From SLJK01 sp964567295 (GTDB taxonomy: Bacteria; Bacillota; Dethiobacteria; DTU022; UBA8154), in NCBI GenBank assembly GCA_964567295.1, contig CAZMLU010000006.1, forward strand, positions 1 through 60,478: DNA of 60,478 nucleotides. The letters are read 5' to 3'. The notes under the pieces were generated by a model, which saw only the letters and a list, made by a program, of their open reading frames with translations, made no database searches and was not told the origin of the DNA. This document shows positions 9,310 through 17,458 of the stretch, piece after piece. A program made the position numbers and the translations under genes. Position 1 is the stretch's first letter; each line of letters begins with the position of its first letter.

Positions 9310-11961
9310 TCAAAGTGAACTCATGCCTCGGAGTTCTTCCAGCCTGGAAAGCAGCTTTTCACGCCTGACGCTGAACTCATCTTTTTTTACTCTTTCTTTT
9401 TGCACCACTTCTACAGGAGCCCGCCGTAAGAAATTTTCATTAGCCAGCTTCCCGTCCGTCTGTTTTAAGTCCTTTTCAAGGGAAATAAGCTCCTTCTCCA
9501 ACCTGCCTATTTCTCTTTCCAGGTCGATAAGACCCTCCAGTGGCAGGTAGACTTCTATTTTATCCACAAGAGCGCTCAAGGCCTGGGAAGGTTTCTCCTC
9601 TCCGCTCTCCACTATGGCAACACGTTCAATCCACGCCAAATTAGCGATAGAATCTTGCTCCTCGTAAAACAGCTCTACGTAATCCTGCGGCATCCTTAAT
9701 ACGATATCCGACTTCTGCCCCGGGGCAAGATTGATCTCGCTGCGAAGGTTTCTTATAGCCCTTATCACATTCATGACCAGGCTCATTTCTTTCCGGGCTT
9801 CCTCATCTTCAAAACGGGGGATCGGTTCGGGCCAGGAAGCTCTTACGATGGCTTCCTCCCCTTTTTCTCGTGGCAGGTGCTGCCATAATTCTTCAGAGAT
9901 AAAAGGCATAAACGGATGCAGCAGTTTCAACGTTCCCTTGAGTGCATAGCTCAGGATCGCTTTAACCTTTTCCTTTTCCCCGTCCTCGCCGTTTTGTAAG
10001 GGTTTTTTACTTAATTCAATGTACCAGTCACAGAAGTCGCTCCAGAGATAATCGTAAACAGTCCGGGCCGCCTCACCCAGTTCATATTGATCCAGCAACT
10101 CTGTCGTTTTCCGGACCACGTTATTATAACGGTCCATAATCCAACGGTCATGGCGACTATAAGTGGAAGGAAGCCCTGAGGGTTGAAATTCTTCCAGGTT
10201 CATCAATACGTAGCGGGAAGCGTTCCAGATTTTATTGGCAAAATTGCGGCTGGCCTCAACGCTTTCATCTCGAAAACGCTGGTCGTTTCCCGGAGCCTGA
10301 CCGGTAATAAGAGTAAAACGCAGGGTGTCAGCCCCGTACTGGGCGATAACCTCCAGTGGATCAATGCCGTTTCCCAGGGATTTACTCATTTTCCGGCCAC
10401 GGGCATCCCTTACAAGGCCGTGCACACAGACATCCTTAAACGGTATATCTTCCATAAAGGTCAGAGACATAAAGATCATGCGGGCTACCCAAAAAGTGAT
10501 AATATCATAGCCGGTAACCAACACACTGGTAGGAAAATAATGCTGCAGATCCGCTGTTTCCCGGGGCCAGCCCATGGTAGAAAAAGGCCATAATGCCGAA
10601 CTAAACCAGGTATCCAAAACGTCGGGGTCTTGTTCCGGCTCTTTTCCGCCACACGAAGGACATTGAGTAGGATCCTCGCGGGAGACGATGACTTCACCGC
10701 AGGAACAGTACCAGGCCGGTATACGGTGCCCCCACCAGATCTGCCGTGAAATGCACCAATCCCTGATATTTTCCATCCAGTTAATATAGACCCGACGGAA
10801 TCGTTCCGGGACAAAACGAATCCGGTCTTCGTTTACCGCCCCAATAGCAGGACCCGTCAAGGGTTCCATCCGCACAAACCACTGCATGGATACCAGGGGT
10901 TCAATCTCCGTGCTGCAGCGCTGGCAATGGCCTACGGAATGTGAATATTCTTCGATCTTGCTTAGAAAACCCTGCTTTTGCAGGTCCTGCAAAATTTGCT
11001 CCCTGGCCTGATAGCGGTCCATTCCGGAGTAACTGCCCATTTCCCCGGTCATCTTCCCTTCGCTTCCGATAGCGGAAATGATCTCCAGTGAATGCCTGAT
11101 TCCGATTTCAAAGTCATTGGGGTCATGAGCGGGGGTTATCTTCACCGCCCCCGAGCCAAAAGAGGGATCCACATACTCATCGGCGATGATAGGAATTTCC
11201 CTGTTCATTAAGGGTAAAAGCACTTTTTTCCCGACAAGCCCCCTGTAGCGCTCGTCTTCGGGATGAACTGCCACCGCGGTATCCCCCAGCATGGTCTCCA
11301 CCCTGGTGGTAGCCACCACGATTTCACCATCCCATCCCACACCAGGGTAGCGAATATTGGAAATGGTTGAAGGCTTTTCTTCATGTTCCACCTCTATATC
11401 AGAGATAGCAGTATGACAGCGCGGGCACCAATTTATCATATAGTTGCCCCTGTAGATAAGGCCCCTTTCATAAAGGGTAACAAAAACCTGGCGCACAGCC
11501 TCAGAACATCCCCGGTCCATGGTAAAACGTTCACGTGACCAATCACAGGAAACCCCTAACTTATGTAACTGCCTGGTAATACGGCGGTGATACTCTTCCT
11601 TCCACAACCAGGCTTTCTCTAGAAATTTCTCCCTTCCTACCTGATGGCGGCTCATCCCCTCGGATTCCAGGTGTTCTTCTACTTTATTCTGGGTGGCTAT
11701 GCCGGCGTGATCAGTCCCGGGGAGCCAGAGCGTATCATAACCCTGCATTCGCTTAAACCTGACGATTACATCCTGAATGGTATTATTCAGTGCATGACCC
11801 ATATGCAGTGTTCCTGTCACATTGGGCGGGGGAATCACCATGGAGAAAGGTTTTTTATCCTCCTCCCCCAAGGCCTCGAAGTAACTCCCTTCCAGCCAGA
11901 ACTGGTAGATCTTATCCTCAACTTTTTCCGGCTCATAAACTGATGGAATTGTTTCATTCAT
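9310..11961 (-). CDS. valS: Valyl-tRNA synthetase
   Basis: Class I aminoacyl-tRNA synthetase charging tRNA-Val. With the start at the ATG at 11961 (MNETIPSVYEPEKVEDKIYQ) the protein has 883 residues, the normal bacterial length. HMGH (HIGH motif) is at residues 53-56, KMSKS at 524-528; the editing domain lies between (GDTAVAVHPED near 226). A zinc-like cysteine cluster CSCGEVIV...CPSCGG lies at about 419-438, and the C-terminal coiled-coil arm typical of ValS ends the protein. The frame stays open to a TTG at 12039, but that TTG is the -35 box of the promoter, so the longer version cannot be translated from this transcript. No T-box leader fits in the short 5' region. Confidence 0.95.
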   Translation of the reverse strand: MNETIPSVYEPEKVEDKIYQFWLEGSYFEALGEEDKKPFSMVIPPPNVTGTLHMGHALNNTIQDVIVRFKRMQGYDTLWLPGTDHAGIATQNKVEEHLESEGMSRHQVGREKFLEKAWLWKEEYHRRITRQLHKLGVSCDWSRERFTMDRGCSEAVRQVFVTLYERGLIYRGNYMINWCPRCHTAISDIEVEHEEKPSTISNIRYPGVGWDGEIVVATTRVETMLGDTAVAVHPEDERYRGLVGKKVLLPLMNREIPIIADEYVDPSFGSGAVKITPAHDPNDFEIGIRHSLEIISAIGSEGKMTGEMGSYSGMDRYQAREQILQDLQKQGFLSKIEEYSHSVGHCQRCSTEIEPLVSMQWFVRMEPLTGPAIGAVNEDRIRFVPERFRRVYINWMENIRDWCISRQIWWGHRIPAWYCSCGEVIVSREDPTQCPSCGGKEPEQDPDVLDTWFSSALWPFSTMGWPRETADLQHYFPTSVLVTGYDIITFWVARMIFMSLTFMEDIPFKDVCVHGLVRDARGRKMSKSLGNGIDPLEVIAQYGADTLRFTLITGQAPGNDQRFRDESVEASRNFANKIWNASRYVLMNLEEFQPSGLPSTYSRHDRWIMDRYNNVVRKTTELLDQYELGEAARTVYDYLWSDFCDWYIELSKKPLQNGEDGEKEKVKAILSYALKGTLKLLHPFMPFISEELWQHLPREKGEEAIVRASWPEPIPRFEDEEARKEMSLVMNVIRAIRNLRSEINLAPGQKSDIVLRMPQDYVELFYEEQDSIANLAWIERVAIVESGEEKPSQALSALVDKIEVYLPLEGLIDLEREIGRLEKELISLEKDLKQTDGKLANENFLRRAPVEVVQKERVKKDEFSVRREKLLSRLEELRGMSSL

Positions 11962-12010
11962 AGTCTCTTTAACCCTTCTTTCCCCTGGTGCTTGTACCCG
12001 GACGTCTAAT

Positions 12011-12039
12011 ATATTACAGTTTTCAACAAACGAAGTCAA
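12011..12039 (-). promoter_or_regulatory. Sigma-A promoter of valS-folC
   Basis: On the minus strand TTGACT (12039-12034), a 17-base spacer, then TAATAT (12016-12011). Predicted transcript start near 12004, giving a leader of about 43 bases to the valS ATG. The -35 element overlaps a TTG that would otherwise look like an upstream valS start. Confidence 0.75.
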
Positions 12040-12063
12040 CCTCCACCTTCCGATCTCCGGGAA

Positions 12064-12097
12064 AATGTAAACCTATCGCTTCGGAGCAGTTGACAAT
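12064..12097. promoter_or_regulatory. BirA operator (biotin repressor binding site)
   Basis: TGTAAAC (12066-12072), 16 bases, then GTTGACA (12089-12095): two half-sites with one mismatch to a perfect inverted repeat, in the arrangement known for biotin-repressor operators (TGTnAAC, 14-16 bases, GTTnACA). The right arm contains the -35 box of the birA promoter, so BirA bound to biotinyl-AMP should block that promoter. The downstream gene encodes a BirA with an N-terminal DNA-binding domain. Confidence 0.8.
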
Positions 12098-12118
12098 CAA
12101 GCGTTCACATTTTACAAT
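12090..12118 (+). promoter_or_regulatory. Sigma-A promoter of birA-bioY
   Basis: TTGACA (12090-12095), exactly 17 bases, TACAAT (12113-12118). Transcript start predicted near 12125, only about 18 bases before the birA ATG at 12143; the leader carries GGAGG. The -35 hexamer is part of the BirA operator's right half-site. Confidence 0.8.
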
Positions 12119-12142
12119 CATGTGTATGGAGGAAATTATAGC

Positions 12143-13138
12143 ATGCGCTGGAAGATATTGAAACTGCTTAAAAATAAATCCCCCGGCTACCTGTCCGGCG
12201 AAGAAGCGGCCCGGATACTTTCAGTAAGCCGCACCTCAGTATGGAAAAATATTAATATACTCCAGGAAGAAGGCTACCGCATAAAAAGCAGCACCCGCCT
12301 GGGCTATCGCCTGCTGGAAATACCGGATCTGCTCTACCCCGCCGAAATCTTCCAATACCTGGATAATTCACTTATCGCCGCTTCTCCTTCTCAGATACTA
12401 CACCATTTACAGGTTAGTTCCACCAATACCCTGTTAAAAGAATTGGCCGAAGATGGGGCCGCCGAAGGAACGGTAATCGTTGCGGAAGAACAGAAAACGG
12501 GCAGGGGAAGACTGGGACGCAGCTGGGCTTCGCCTTTCGGAAAGGGCCTCTGGTTCTCCGTCCTCTTAAAGCCTGCCTTACCGCCCCAGGAAACACAAAC
12601 CCTGACTCTCTTGAGTGCCACCGCCACGGCAAAGGGGATCGCTAAAACAGTCCCCTCCCTGCGACCCGGCATAAAATGGCCCAATGATCTACTCCTAAAT
12701 GGGCGCAAATGTTGCGGCATACTGACAGAGCTAAAAGCAGAGGTGGACCAGTTACATTACATCATTATGGGAATCGGCATCAATGTAAATACCAGCAGAG
12801 AAGATTTTCCCCGGGAACTGCGGGAAAGCGCCACTTCACTTTCCATCGAAAGCGGAGGCAAAATTCCGAGGGCCCTGCTCTGCTCCGCGGTGCTCCAGGA
12901 ACTGGACAATTCCTACCGGGAACTTCTCCTCCACGGCACCGAACCTGTTATTAAAGAATGGAAAAGGTGGAATATCACCCTGGGCAAGAAGGTGGCTTTG
13001 GAAACAAGAGGAGGCATTTTTAAGGGCACGGCGGTGGATTTAGAAAGTAACGGGGGCCTGGTGGTGGAAGGGGATTCCGGCGGGAAAAAAAGATTCCTGG
13101 CCGGTGAAGTATCCCTGGTACCTGGAAGGGATAGTTAA
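12143..13138 (+). CDS. birA: Bifunctional biotin-[acetyl-CoA-carboxylase] ligase and biotin repressor
   Basis: Attaches biotin to carboxylase carrier proteins via biotinyl-AMP and represses biotin genes. Residues 1-60 form a winged helix-turn-helix (LSGEEAARILSVSRTSVWKNI), the catalytic core carries the biotin-adenylate loop GRGRLGRSW near residue 120 and KWPNDLLLNGRKCCGIL near 180, and a small C-terminal domain follows. 331 residues, usual for two-domain BirA. The frame opens at a GTG at 12122, but that is upstream of the predicted transcript start and overlaps the ribosome-binding site TGGAGG; ATG 12143 is the start. Two bases separate its stop from bioY, so both are cotranscribed and autoregulated through the operator at 12064-12097. 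Confidence 0.93.
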   Translation: MRWKILKLLKNKSPGYLSGEEAARILSVSRTSVWKNINILQEEGYRIKSSTRLGYRLLEIPDLLYPAEIFQYLDNSLIAASPSQILHHLQVSSTNTLLKELAEDGAAEGTVIVAEEQKTGRGRLGRSWASPFGKGLWFSVLLKPALPPQETQTLTLLSATATAKGIAKTVPSLRPGIKWPNDLLLNGRKCCGILTELKAEVDQLHYIIMGIGINVNTSREDFPRELRESATSLSIESGGKIPRALLCSAVLQELDNSYRELLLHGTEPVIKEWKRWNITLGKKVALETRGGIFKGTAVDLESNGGLVVEGDSGGKKRFLAGEVSLVPGRDS

Positions 13139-13140
13139 GG

Positions 13141-13725
13141 ATGAAAAGAGCGAGAAAAATAAGTTCACCGCGAAACCTCATCTTGAGCAGTCTTTTTGCC
13201 GCGCTCCTGGCATTGATGGCGCAGATCTCAATCCCCCTGCCCTTCAGCCCGGTTCCCATCACCGGGCAGACATTTGGTATTTTCCTGGCCGGCGCCCTGT
13301 TGGGAGGACGCTGGGGAGCCGTTTCTATCCTGGTATATGTCCTCCTTGGGGCAATAGGCCTGCCCGTCTTTCACCACGGTCAGGGAGGGCTGCACATCAT
13401 CCTGGGGCCCACAGGGGGTTATCTCTGGGGATTTGTTATAGGAGGCTATCTGCTGGGGAAGGTTGCAGAGAAAAAGAACAGCTTTGCAGCCTTATGGAGC
13501 GGTATGGCCCTGTGCTTGATCGCCACCTATACCCTGGGAATTCTACAGCTTGCGCTGCTGACCGGGCTCAGTTTTGAGGCAGCGCTGCTGGCCGGTGTTG
13601 CACCATTTATTCTGCCCGATATCATAAAAGTTGCAGCGGCTGCCACCCTCTCCCGAGCGGTGAAAACACGCCTATTTAAAGCCGGCCTCCTGCCTGATCC
13701 CCAGGAAGCCGGCCCTGGAATATAA
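13141..13725 (+). CDS. bioY: Biotin transporter substrate-binding membrane component BioY
   Basis: S-component of an ECF-type biotin transporter. Six hydrophobic segments in 194 residues, with the BioY signatures ALMAQISIPLPFSPVPITGQ (about 19-38) and GPTGGYLWGFVIGGYLLG. It starts two bases after birA's stop with AAGG just upstream. Cotranscription with the biotin repressor supports biotin as substrate. No bioMN or dedicated ATPases are adjacent, so it would rely on shared ECF energizing subunits or act alone. No biosynthetic bio genes are in the window. Confidence 0.93.
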   Translation: MKRARKISSPRNLILSSLFAALLALMAQISIPLPFSPVPITGQTFGIFLAGALLGGRWGAVSILVYVLLGAIGLPVFHHGQGGLHIILGPTGGYLWGFVIGGYLLGKVAEKKNSFAALWSGMALCLIATYTLGILQLALLTGLSFEAALLAGVAPFILPDIIKVAAAATLSRAVKTRLFKAGLLPDPQEAGPGI

Positions 13726-13753
13726 ATAAGATATTTCCGCAATTAGAAATTTT

Positions 13754-13774
13754 AAAAAACTTGCTTTTTAAGCA
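13754..13774 (-). terminator. Probable weak intrinsic terminator of the dehydratase operon
   Basis: On the minus strand TGCTT-AAA-AAGCA followed by AG and six T. The hairpin overlaps the last codons and stop of the activator gene; a five-pair stem is short, so the call is tentative. It lies in the 42-base convergent gap with bioY. Confidence 0.4.
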
Positions 13775-14544
13775 TGCGCTTCTTCCTCCGCCAAAAGAGC
13801 AGCGCCCAGGGCACCCACTATCTGAGGATCTTCAGGCACTCTCACCTTAACTCCCAATCCCTTTTGTAAGCCCTCTACTACCGCCTTGTTACGAGCTACC
13901 CCTCCGGTCATCATCAGTTTACCCTCAACTCCCAGGCGGTTGACCATGGTAATGGTGCGCTCCGTTATGGAAGAAACAATACCCTTCATGATCTCCTGCC
14001 GCGGATAACCTTCGGCTATGAGAGAGATCACCTCTGACTCAGCAAATACCGCGCACATACTGCTGATAGACACCGGTTTTTTTGCATTACTGGCCAGGCG
14101 AGAGAACTCCTCCAGGTCCACTTCCAGCGCTCCTGCCATAACTTCCAGGAAACGACCTGTCCCTGCGGCGCACTTGTCATTCATTACAAAGTCCGTCACC
14201 TTGCCGCGGGGCCCCAGGCAGATTACTTTACTGTCCTGTCCTCCAATATCCACTATAATGTGCACCTCCGGGTCCAGAAAAAAAGCTCCTTTCCCATGGC
14301 AGGTAATCTCTGTGATCTTTTGCGTGGCAAAGTCCGCACTAACCCTGCCGTATCCCGTAGCTACTACATATTTCAGGTCTTCCGGGGAAAGGCCGCTCTC
14401 CTCTAGGGAAACGTTTAAAACTTTTTGGGCAGTTGTGCGGCTGTTAGATCCGGTAGGAAGCATTATACTGCTCAGTATCTTTCCCTTGTCTAAAATAACC
14501 ATCTCCGTAGTCAAAGAACCAATATCAATGCCTGCAACGGGCAC
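13768..14544 (-). CDS. 2-hydroxyacyl-CoA dehydratase activator (BadF/BadG/HgdC-type ATPase)
   Basis: Homodimeric [4Fe-4S] ASKHA-fold ATPase that drives low-potential electrons into a partner dehydratase or reductase using ATP. Shows GIDIGSLTTEMVILD at residues 5-19 (phosphate loop 1), IVDIGGQDSKVI near 95, the cluster-region cysteine in NDKCAAGTGRFLEVM near 122, a second cysteine in SMCAVFAESEVISL near 160, and GGVARNKAV near 217. 258 residues, standard. GTG start at 14544 with GGAGG ten bases upstream. It follows the two dehydratase-like subunits by 16 bases, the classic partner arrangement. Confidence 0.9.
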   Translation of the reverse strand: MPVAGIDIGSLTTEMVILDKGKILSSIMLPTGSNSRTTAQKVLNVSLEESGLSPEDLKYVVATGYGRVSADFATQKITEITCHGKGAFFLDPEVHIIVDIGGQDSKVICLGPRGKVTDFVMNDKCAAGTGRFLEVMAGALEVDLEEFSRLASNAKKPVSISSMCAVFAESEVISLIAEGYPRQEIMKGIVSSITERTITMVNRLGVEGKLMMTGGVARNKAVVEGLQKGLGVKVRVPEDPQIVGALGAALLAEEEAHA

Positions 14545-14560
14545 TTATTCATCTCCTCCT

Positions 14561-15826
14561 TTAGGAGAGCATTTCCAGGAAACCATCTATCCTGGTCTGC
14601 ATCTGACCTCCCGCGTAATTGCGATCGTCTATACAATCTCCGTCCAGGGAAAGAAAGGGCAAGCCTTCCTTTCTTAAAAAATCTCTTATAATTCTTAGAG
14701 AGCCGCTATTCTGGTGACAACCCCAGTGAGAGAAATGGATGACACCGTCTACCTTGTATCTTTCCGCCAACGCTTTAATAACCTTCAACCTTTGCGAAAT
14801 ATCACCGTAAATAAAGTGGGAGAGCATCCTATCGGCAATAGAGTCCAGTGGTCTTTTCTCATCCATCGCCCCCCAGTAAACATGGTTAAACTCTTCGAAT
14901 ATTATCCTGGCCCCCTTTTCTTCAAGATAATCCAACAGGTCATTGCGATAAAAAGGCTTTAAATGAAGCCAAAGCAGGCGATAACGGGGCTTTTCTCCCG
15001 TAATCGTCCCCGTTTGGATTTTTTCCTCTAATTCCCCTGCCAGAGTCTCATATATTTCAGGCATCTCCCGGCTCCCCAGTCCCGTAAAATAAAGGTATAG
15101 AAATCCGAATGCTTCAGCGGACCGAATGGGAGAAGCGGGATCCACCCTCAATTGATTGACCTTCGACATGGCCTGTCGGGCTCTTTCCGCATTGGAGACA
15201 GCTTCTTCCAGCCTGTCAGGGTCAAGTGCCTGACCGCTTATCTCCTGGAGAGAAGTGAGCATGTCCTGCAGCTGGGAAACCACATATTCCCTGGCTTTCT
15301 TGTCGTTGTGGCGGGGCACATCCATGAGTAAATTGGGAAGATTTTCTTTGCGGGCCAGGTTGGCAAATAATAGATAGCCACCATCACAAAGATGGGAGCT
15401 GGCGCAATAAGCCAGGGGACGGGGGAAAAAATTCAGGTGGATTCCGCCCATGGCGCAACGGTGAAAAGCACAGTTATCCCTTCCCCACCACCTGTTTTCC
15501 CCCTCATGGAGAAATTCGCGCTGAAATCCCATACCGGCCGCTACTCCCGAAGCCACTTCCGGTGAAAATATGGAAATATCCAGGGCGTGCAGCAGTTCTG
15601 TGGGAAAAAAAGCAGTGGTCCAGACCGAGGGAAAGCGGCCGCTATAAGTCTTTCGAAATTGGTCCAGGGCATAATCTACCGTCAGGGCCGTAGAGCGATA
15701 AGGAAATTTAACAACCCCTTTTTGCACCAGCAACCGCCCCAGAGTGTATACGGGGGGCCAACGCAAAAGCTTCCGCACTCTTTTGCGGGCCATATTTCTT
15801 TTCAACCTGTCAAACGAAATGCCCAA
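14561..15826 (-). CDS. 2-hydroxyacyl-CoA dehydratase family subunit (HgdB/BcrC-like), 421 aa
   Basis: Member of the HGD-D family whose subunits bind a [4Fe-4S] cluster each and carry out radical dehydration of 2-hydroxyacyl-CoA, aromatic-ring reduction of benzoyl-CoA, or, in double-cubane proteins, reduction of small molecules. Visible: AYCASSHLCDGGYLLF near residue 135, HFSHWGCHQNSGSLRI near 370, and the family's ending MQTRIDGFLEML. The C-terminal tail is almost the same as in the next gene upstream. Substrate cannot be read from the sequence; the WGC-Q pattern leans towards the benzoyl-CoA reductase/double-cubane branch. Cotranscribed with the partner subunit (19 bases away) and the activator. 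Confidence 0.8.
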   Translation of the reverse strand: MGISFDRLKRNMARKRVRKLLRWPPVYTLGRLLVQKGVVKFPYRSTALTVDYALDQFRKTYSGRFPSVWTTAFFPTELLHALDISIFSPEVASGVAAGMGFQREFLHEGENRWWGRDNCAFHRCAMGGIHLNFFPRPLAYCASSHLCDGGYLLFANLARKENLPNLLMDVPRHNDKKAREYVVSQLQDMLTSLQEISGQALDPDRLEEAVSNAERARQAMSKVNQLRVDPASPIRSAEAFGFLYLYFTGLGSREMPEIYETLAGELEEKIQTGTITGEKPRYRLLWLHLKPFYRNDLLDYLEEKGARIIFEEFNHVYWGAMDEKRPLDSIADRMLSHFIYGDISQRLKVIKALAERYKVDGVIHFSHWGCHQNSGSLRIIRDFLRKEGLPFLSLDGDCIDDRNYAGGQMQTRIDGFLEMLS

Positions 15827-15845
15827 TTTCTTCCTCCCTTTCCGA

Positions 15846-16907
15846 TCAGCTCAGCATCTCCAAAAAGGCCGCGATCCGGGTTCGCATCTGCCCGATCTCA
15901 CCGGAGGTCCCGTATTCCCCTTCCAGGAATAACAGGGGAATCTCGCTCAACTCTTCTCGAATAGACTGACCCAGGTAGAACCAGGGCTCACAGAACTTGA
16001 GATTAAAAAATATAAGGCCCTGTATGCGCTGTTTTTTTAAATCATACTTTAATTCATCTATCCTTTGGAAAGAGGACTTCATTCTGGCACAGGGCGCTCT
16101 TTGCAGGTAAAACCGGGAAAGGTATTCGTAAACATCCTCTCCTTCTTCAGGAGTACAAGATATATCCAGTATGCGCTTTCCCATGCAGAGGTCATCGGCG
16201 ACAACCGTCCCTCCCAGCTCTTCAATTATGTTTACCAGGTAGGAAGAGATAGGGCTTCCTAAAAGGAATAGGCGGGGAGACGAATCATTCACCGGCACCA
16301 AAACATGTTCAGGCTCCAGTGGGGCAACAATCTTTTCGAACTCGTGAGGGGGCAGTTGTGTAAAGTCCTTTACCAGGGACATCATTTTTTTCACATCAAG
16401 GGCACCTTCTCCCTGCCCGTTATAAAGCTTCAAAAGAGAGCGGCGGTTTTTATTATAATGGTGTATCTGATGCCACAGGCTTTCCTGGGAAGAGCTTTCT
16501 CCCGTAATACTGCTCAGTTCCCGGTGGAATTCGCGGAGCACTTCGGAAAAATAACGCACGGCCTCAAGGGAAAACTGCCTGGGCACCTCCAGCAAAAACT
16601 GATGATTAAAAAAACGGTATGTATTCAATACCTGATAGAGGTGGACCATTGCATTACAGGAGTTTACAAGCACCATACCTTCCGGCTTTTCCTCTTCTCT
16701 CAACTCCAGGACCCCGTTCAAGATAGCCCTTGCTAAAGAACAGAGATTGGGATGCAGATATGCATCAGCTTTTGGGGAGGGCTCTTCCTTCCCCAAAAAG
16801 CGGTAAGGCGCAAATCCACTGGAAGCAATGATCTCCAGCGGAGTGTAGCTGCAATACCAGGCCATCCGTTCCGTTATTTCTCCAGGCTGTTCTGTATTTC
16901 CTTCCAT
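15846..16907 (-). CDS. 2-hydroxyacyl-CoA dehydratase family subunit, 353 aa
   Basis: Second, shorter HGD-D family subunit. It opens with the usual WYCSYTPLEIIASSGFAPYR (about residues 17-36), has HPNLCSLARAIL and NSCNAMVHLYQVL with candidate cluster cysteines, FFNLKFCEPWFYLGQ near 305, and ends MRTRIAAFLEMLS. The start at 16907 overlaps the end of engB by 34 bases, so the dehydratase genes are embedded in the lon-engB transcript. An internal ATG at MAWYC (16865) is an alternative. Two unequal subunits plus an activator is the normal composition of hydroxyacyl-CoA dehydratases of amino-acid fermenters, but the exact substrate is unknown. Confidence 0.8.
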   Translation of the reverse strand: MEGNTEQPGEITERMAWYCSYTPLEIIASSGFAPYRFLGKEEPSPKADAYLHPNLCSLARAILNGVLELREEEKPEGMVLVNSCNAMVHLYQVLNTYRFFNHQFLLEVPRQFSLEAVRYFSEVLREFHRELSSITGESSSQESLWHQIHHYNKNRRSLLKLYNGQGEGALDVKKMMSLVKDFTQLPPHEFEKIVAPLEPEHVLVPVNDSSPRLFLLGSPISSYLVNIIEELGGTVVADDLCMGKRILDISCTPEEGEDVYEYLSRFYLQRAPCARMKSSFQRIDELKYDLKKQRIQGLIFFNLKFCEPWFYLGQSIREELSEIPLLFLEGEYGTSGEIGQMRTRIAAFLEMLS

Positions 16908-17458
16908 AGGATATCACGCCCTTCGCCGGTATGAGCCGAAAACAGAAAAACCCCTTCTGGAGCTACCTGTAATTCCCGTGCAATGCTTTCTTTATGCCCG
17001 GCCCTTTTACCCCGGGGCACTTTATCAGCCTTGGTGGCCACCACCAGGGAGGGAAATGAAAAATAGCGGATAAAGTCAGCCATCCGCCTATCTTCTTTGG
17101 AAGGCAAATGGCGCAGATCCACCACTTGGATAATCAGGACCAGATTTTCTCTAGAGGAGAGGTATTCCTGAATTAAAGGAGCCCACTGGCTGATCAACCT
17201 TTTGGAGACCTTGGCGTAGCCATAACCGGGCAGGTCTACAAAAGAGAATTGTTCATTGACCAGGTAAAAATACAGGGCCCGAGTTTTGCCCGGAGTATTA
17301 CTGGTCGCAGCCAATCTCTTTTGCCCTACCAGGTTGTTTATCAAGGAAGATTTTCCCACATTGGAACGCCCCGCCAGGACAATCTCAGGATACTGTGTCG
17401 GTGGCAATTCGCTTTGATTTTTAGCTGACTTTAAGAACTCCGTTTTCTTTATTTTCAT
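16874..17458 (-). CDS. engB: Ribosome-assembly GTPase EngB (YsxC/YihA)
   Basis: Essential GTPase for large-subunit assembly. G1 GRSNVGKSS at about residues 31-39, G2 region TPGKTRALYFYL, G3 DLPGYG near 75, G4 TKAD near 141, G5 FSAHTGEG near 172. 194 residues, typical. Its start overlaps the 3' end of lon by 38 bases, as in many Firmicutes where lon and engB are adjacent; its own 3' end overlaps the first dehydratase gene by 34 bases. Confidence 0.93.
   Translation of the reverse strand: MKIKKTEFLKSAKNQSELPPTQYPEIVLAGRSNVGKSSLINNLVGQKRLAATSNTPGKTRALYFYLVNEQFSFVDLPGYGYAKVSKRLISQWAPLIQEYLSSRENLVLIIQVVDLRHLPSKEDRRMADFIRYFSFPSLVVATKADKVPRGKRAGHKESIARELQVAPEGVFLFSAHTGEGRDILWKEIQNSLEK

Noticed and set aside
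11962..12039. TTG at 12039 as the valS start
   Set aside because: This TTG is the first half of the TTGACT -35 box with a 17-base spacer to TAATAT; the extra 26 residues match no ValS N-terminus.
12040..12121. A T-box riboswitch for valS
   Set aside because: The promoter leaves a leader of only about 43 bases, too short for a T-box, and no T-box sequence (TGGNACCGCG-like) is present.
12122..12142. GTG at 12122 as the birA start
   Set aside because: It lies before the predicted transcript start and overlaps the GGAGG ribosome-binding site of the ATG at 12143.
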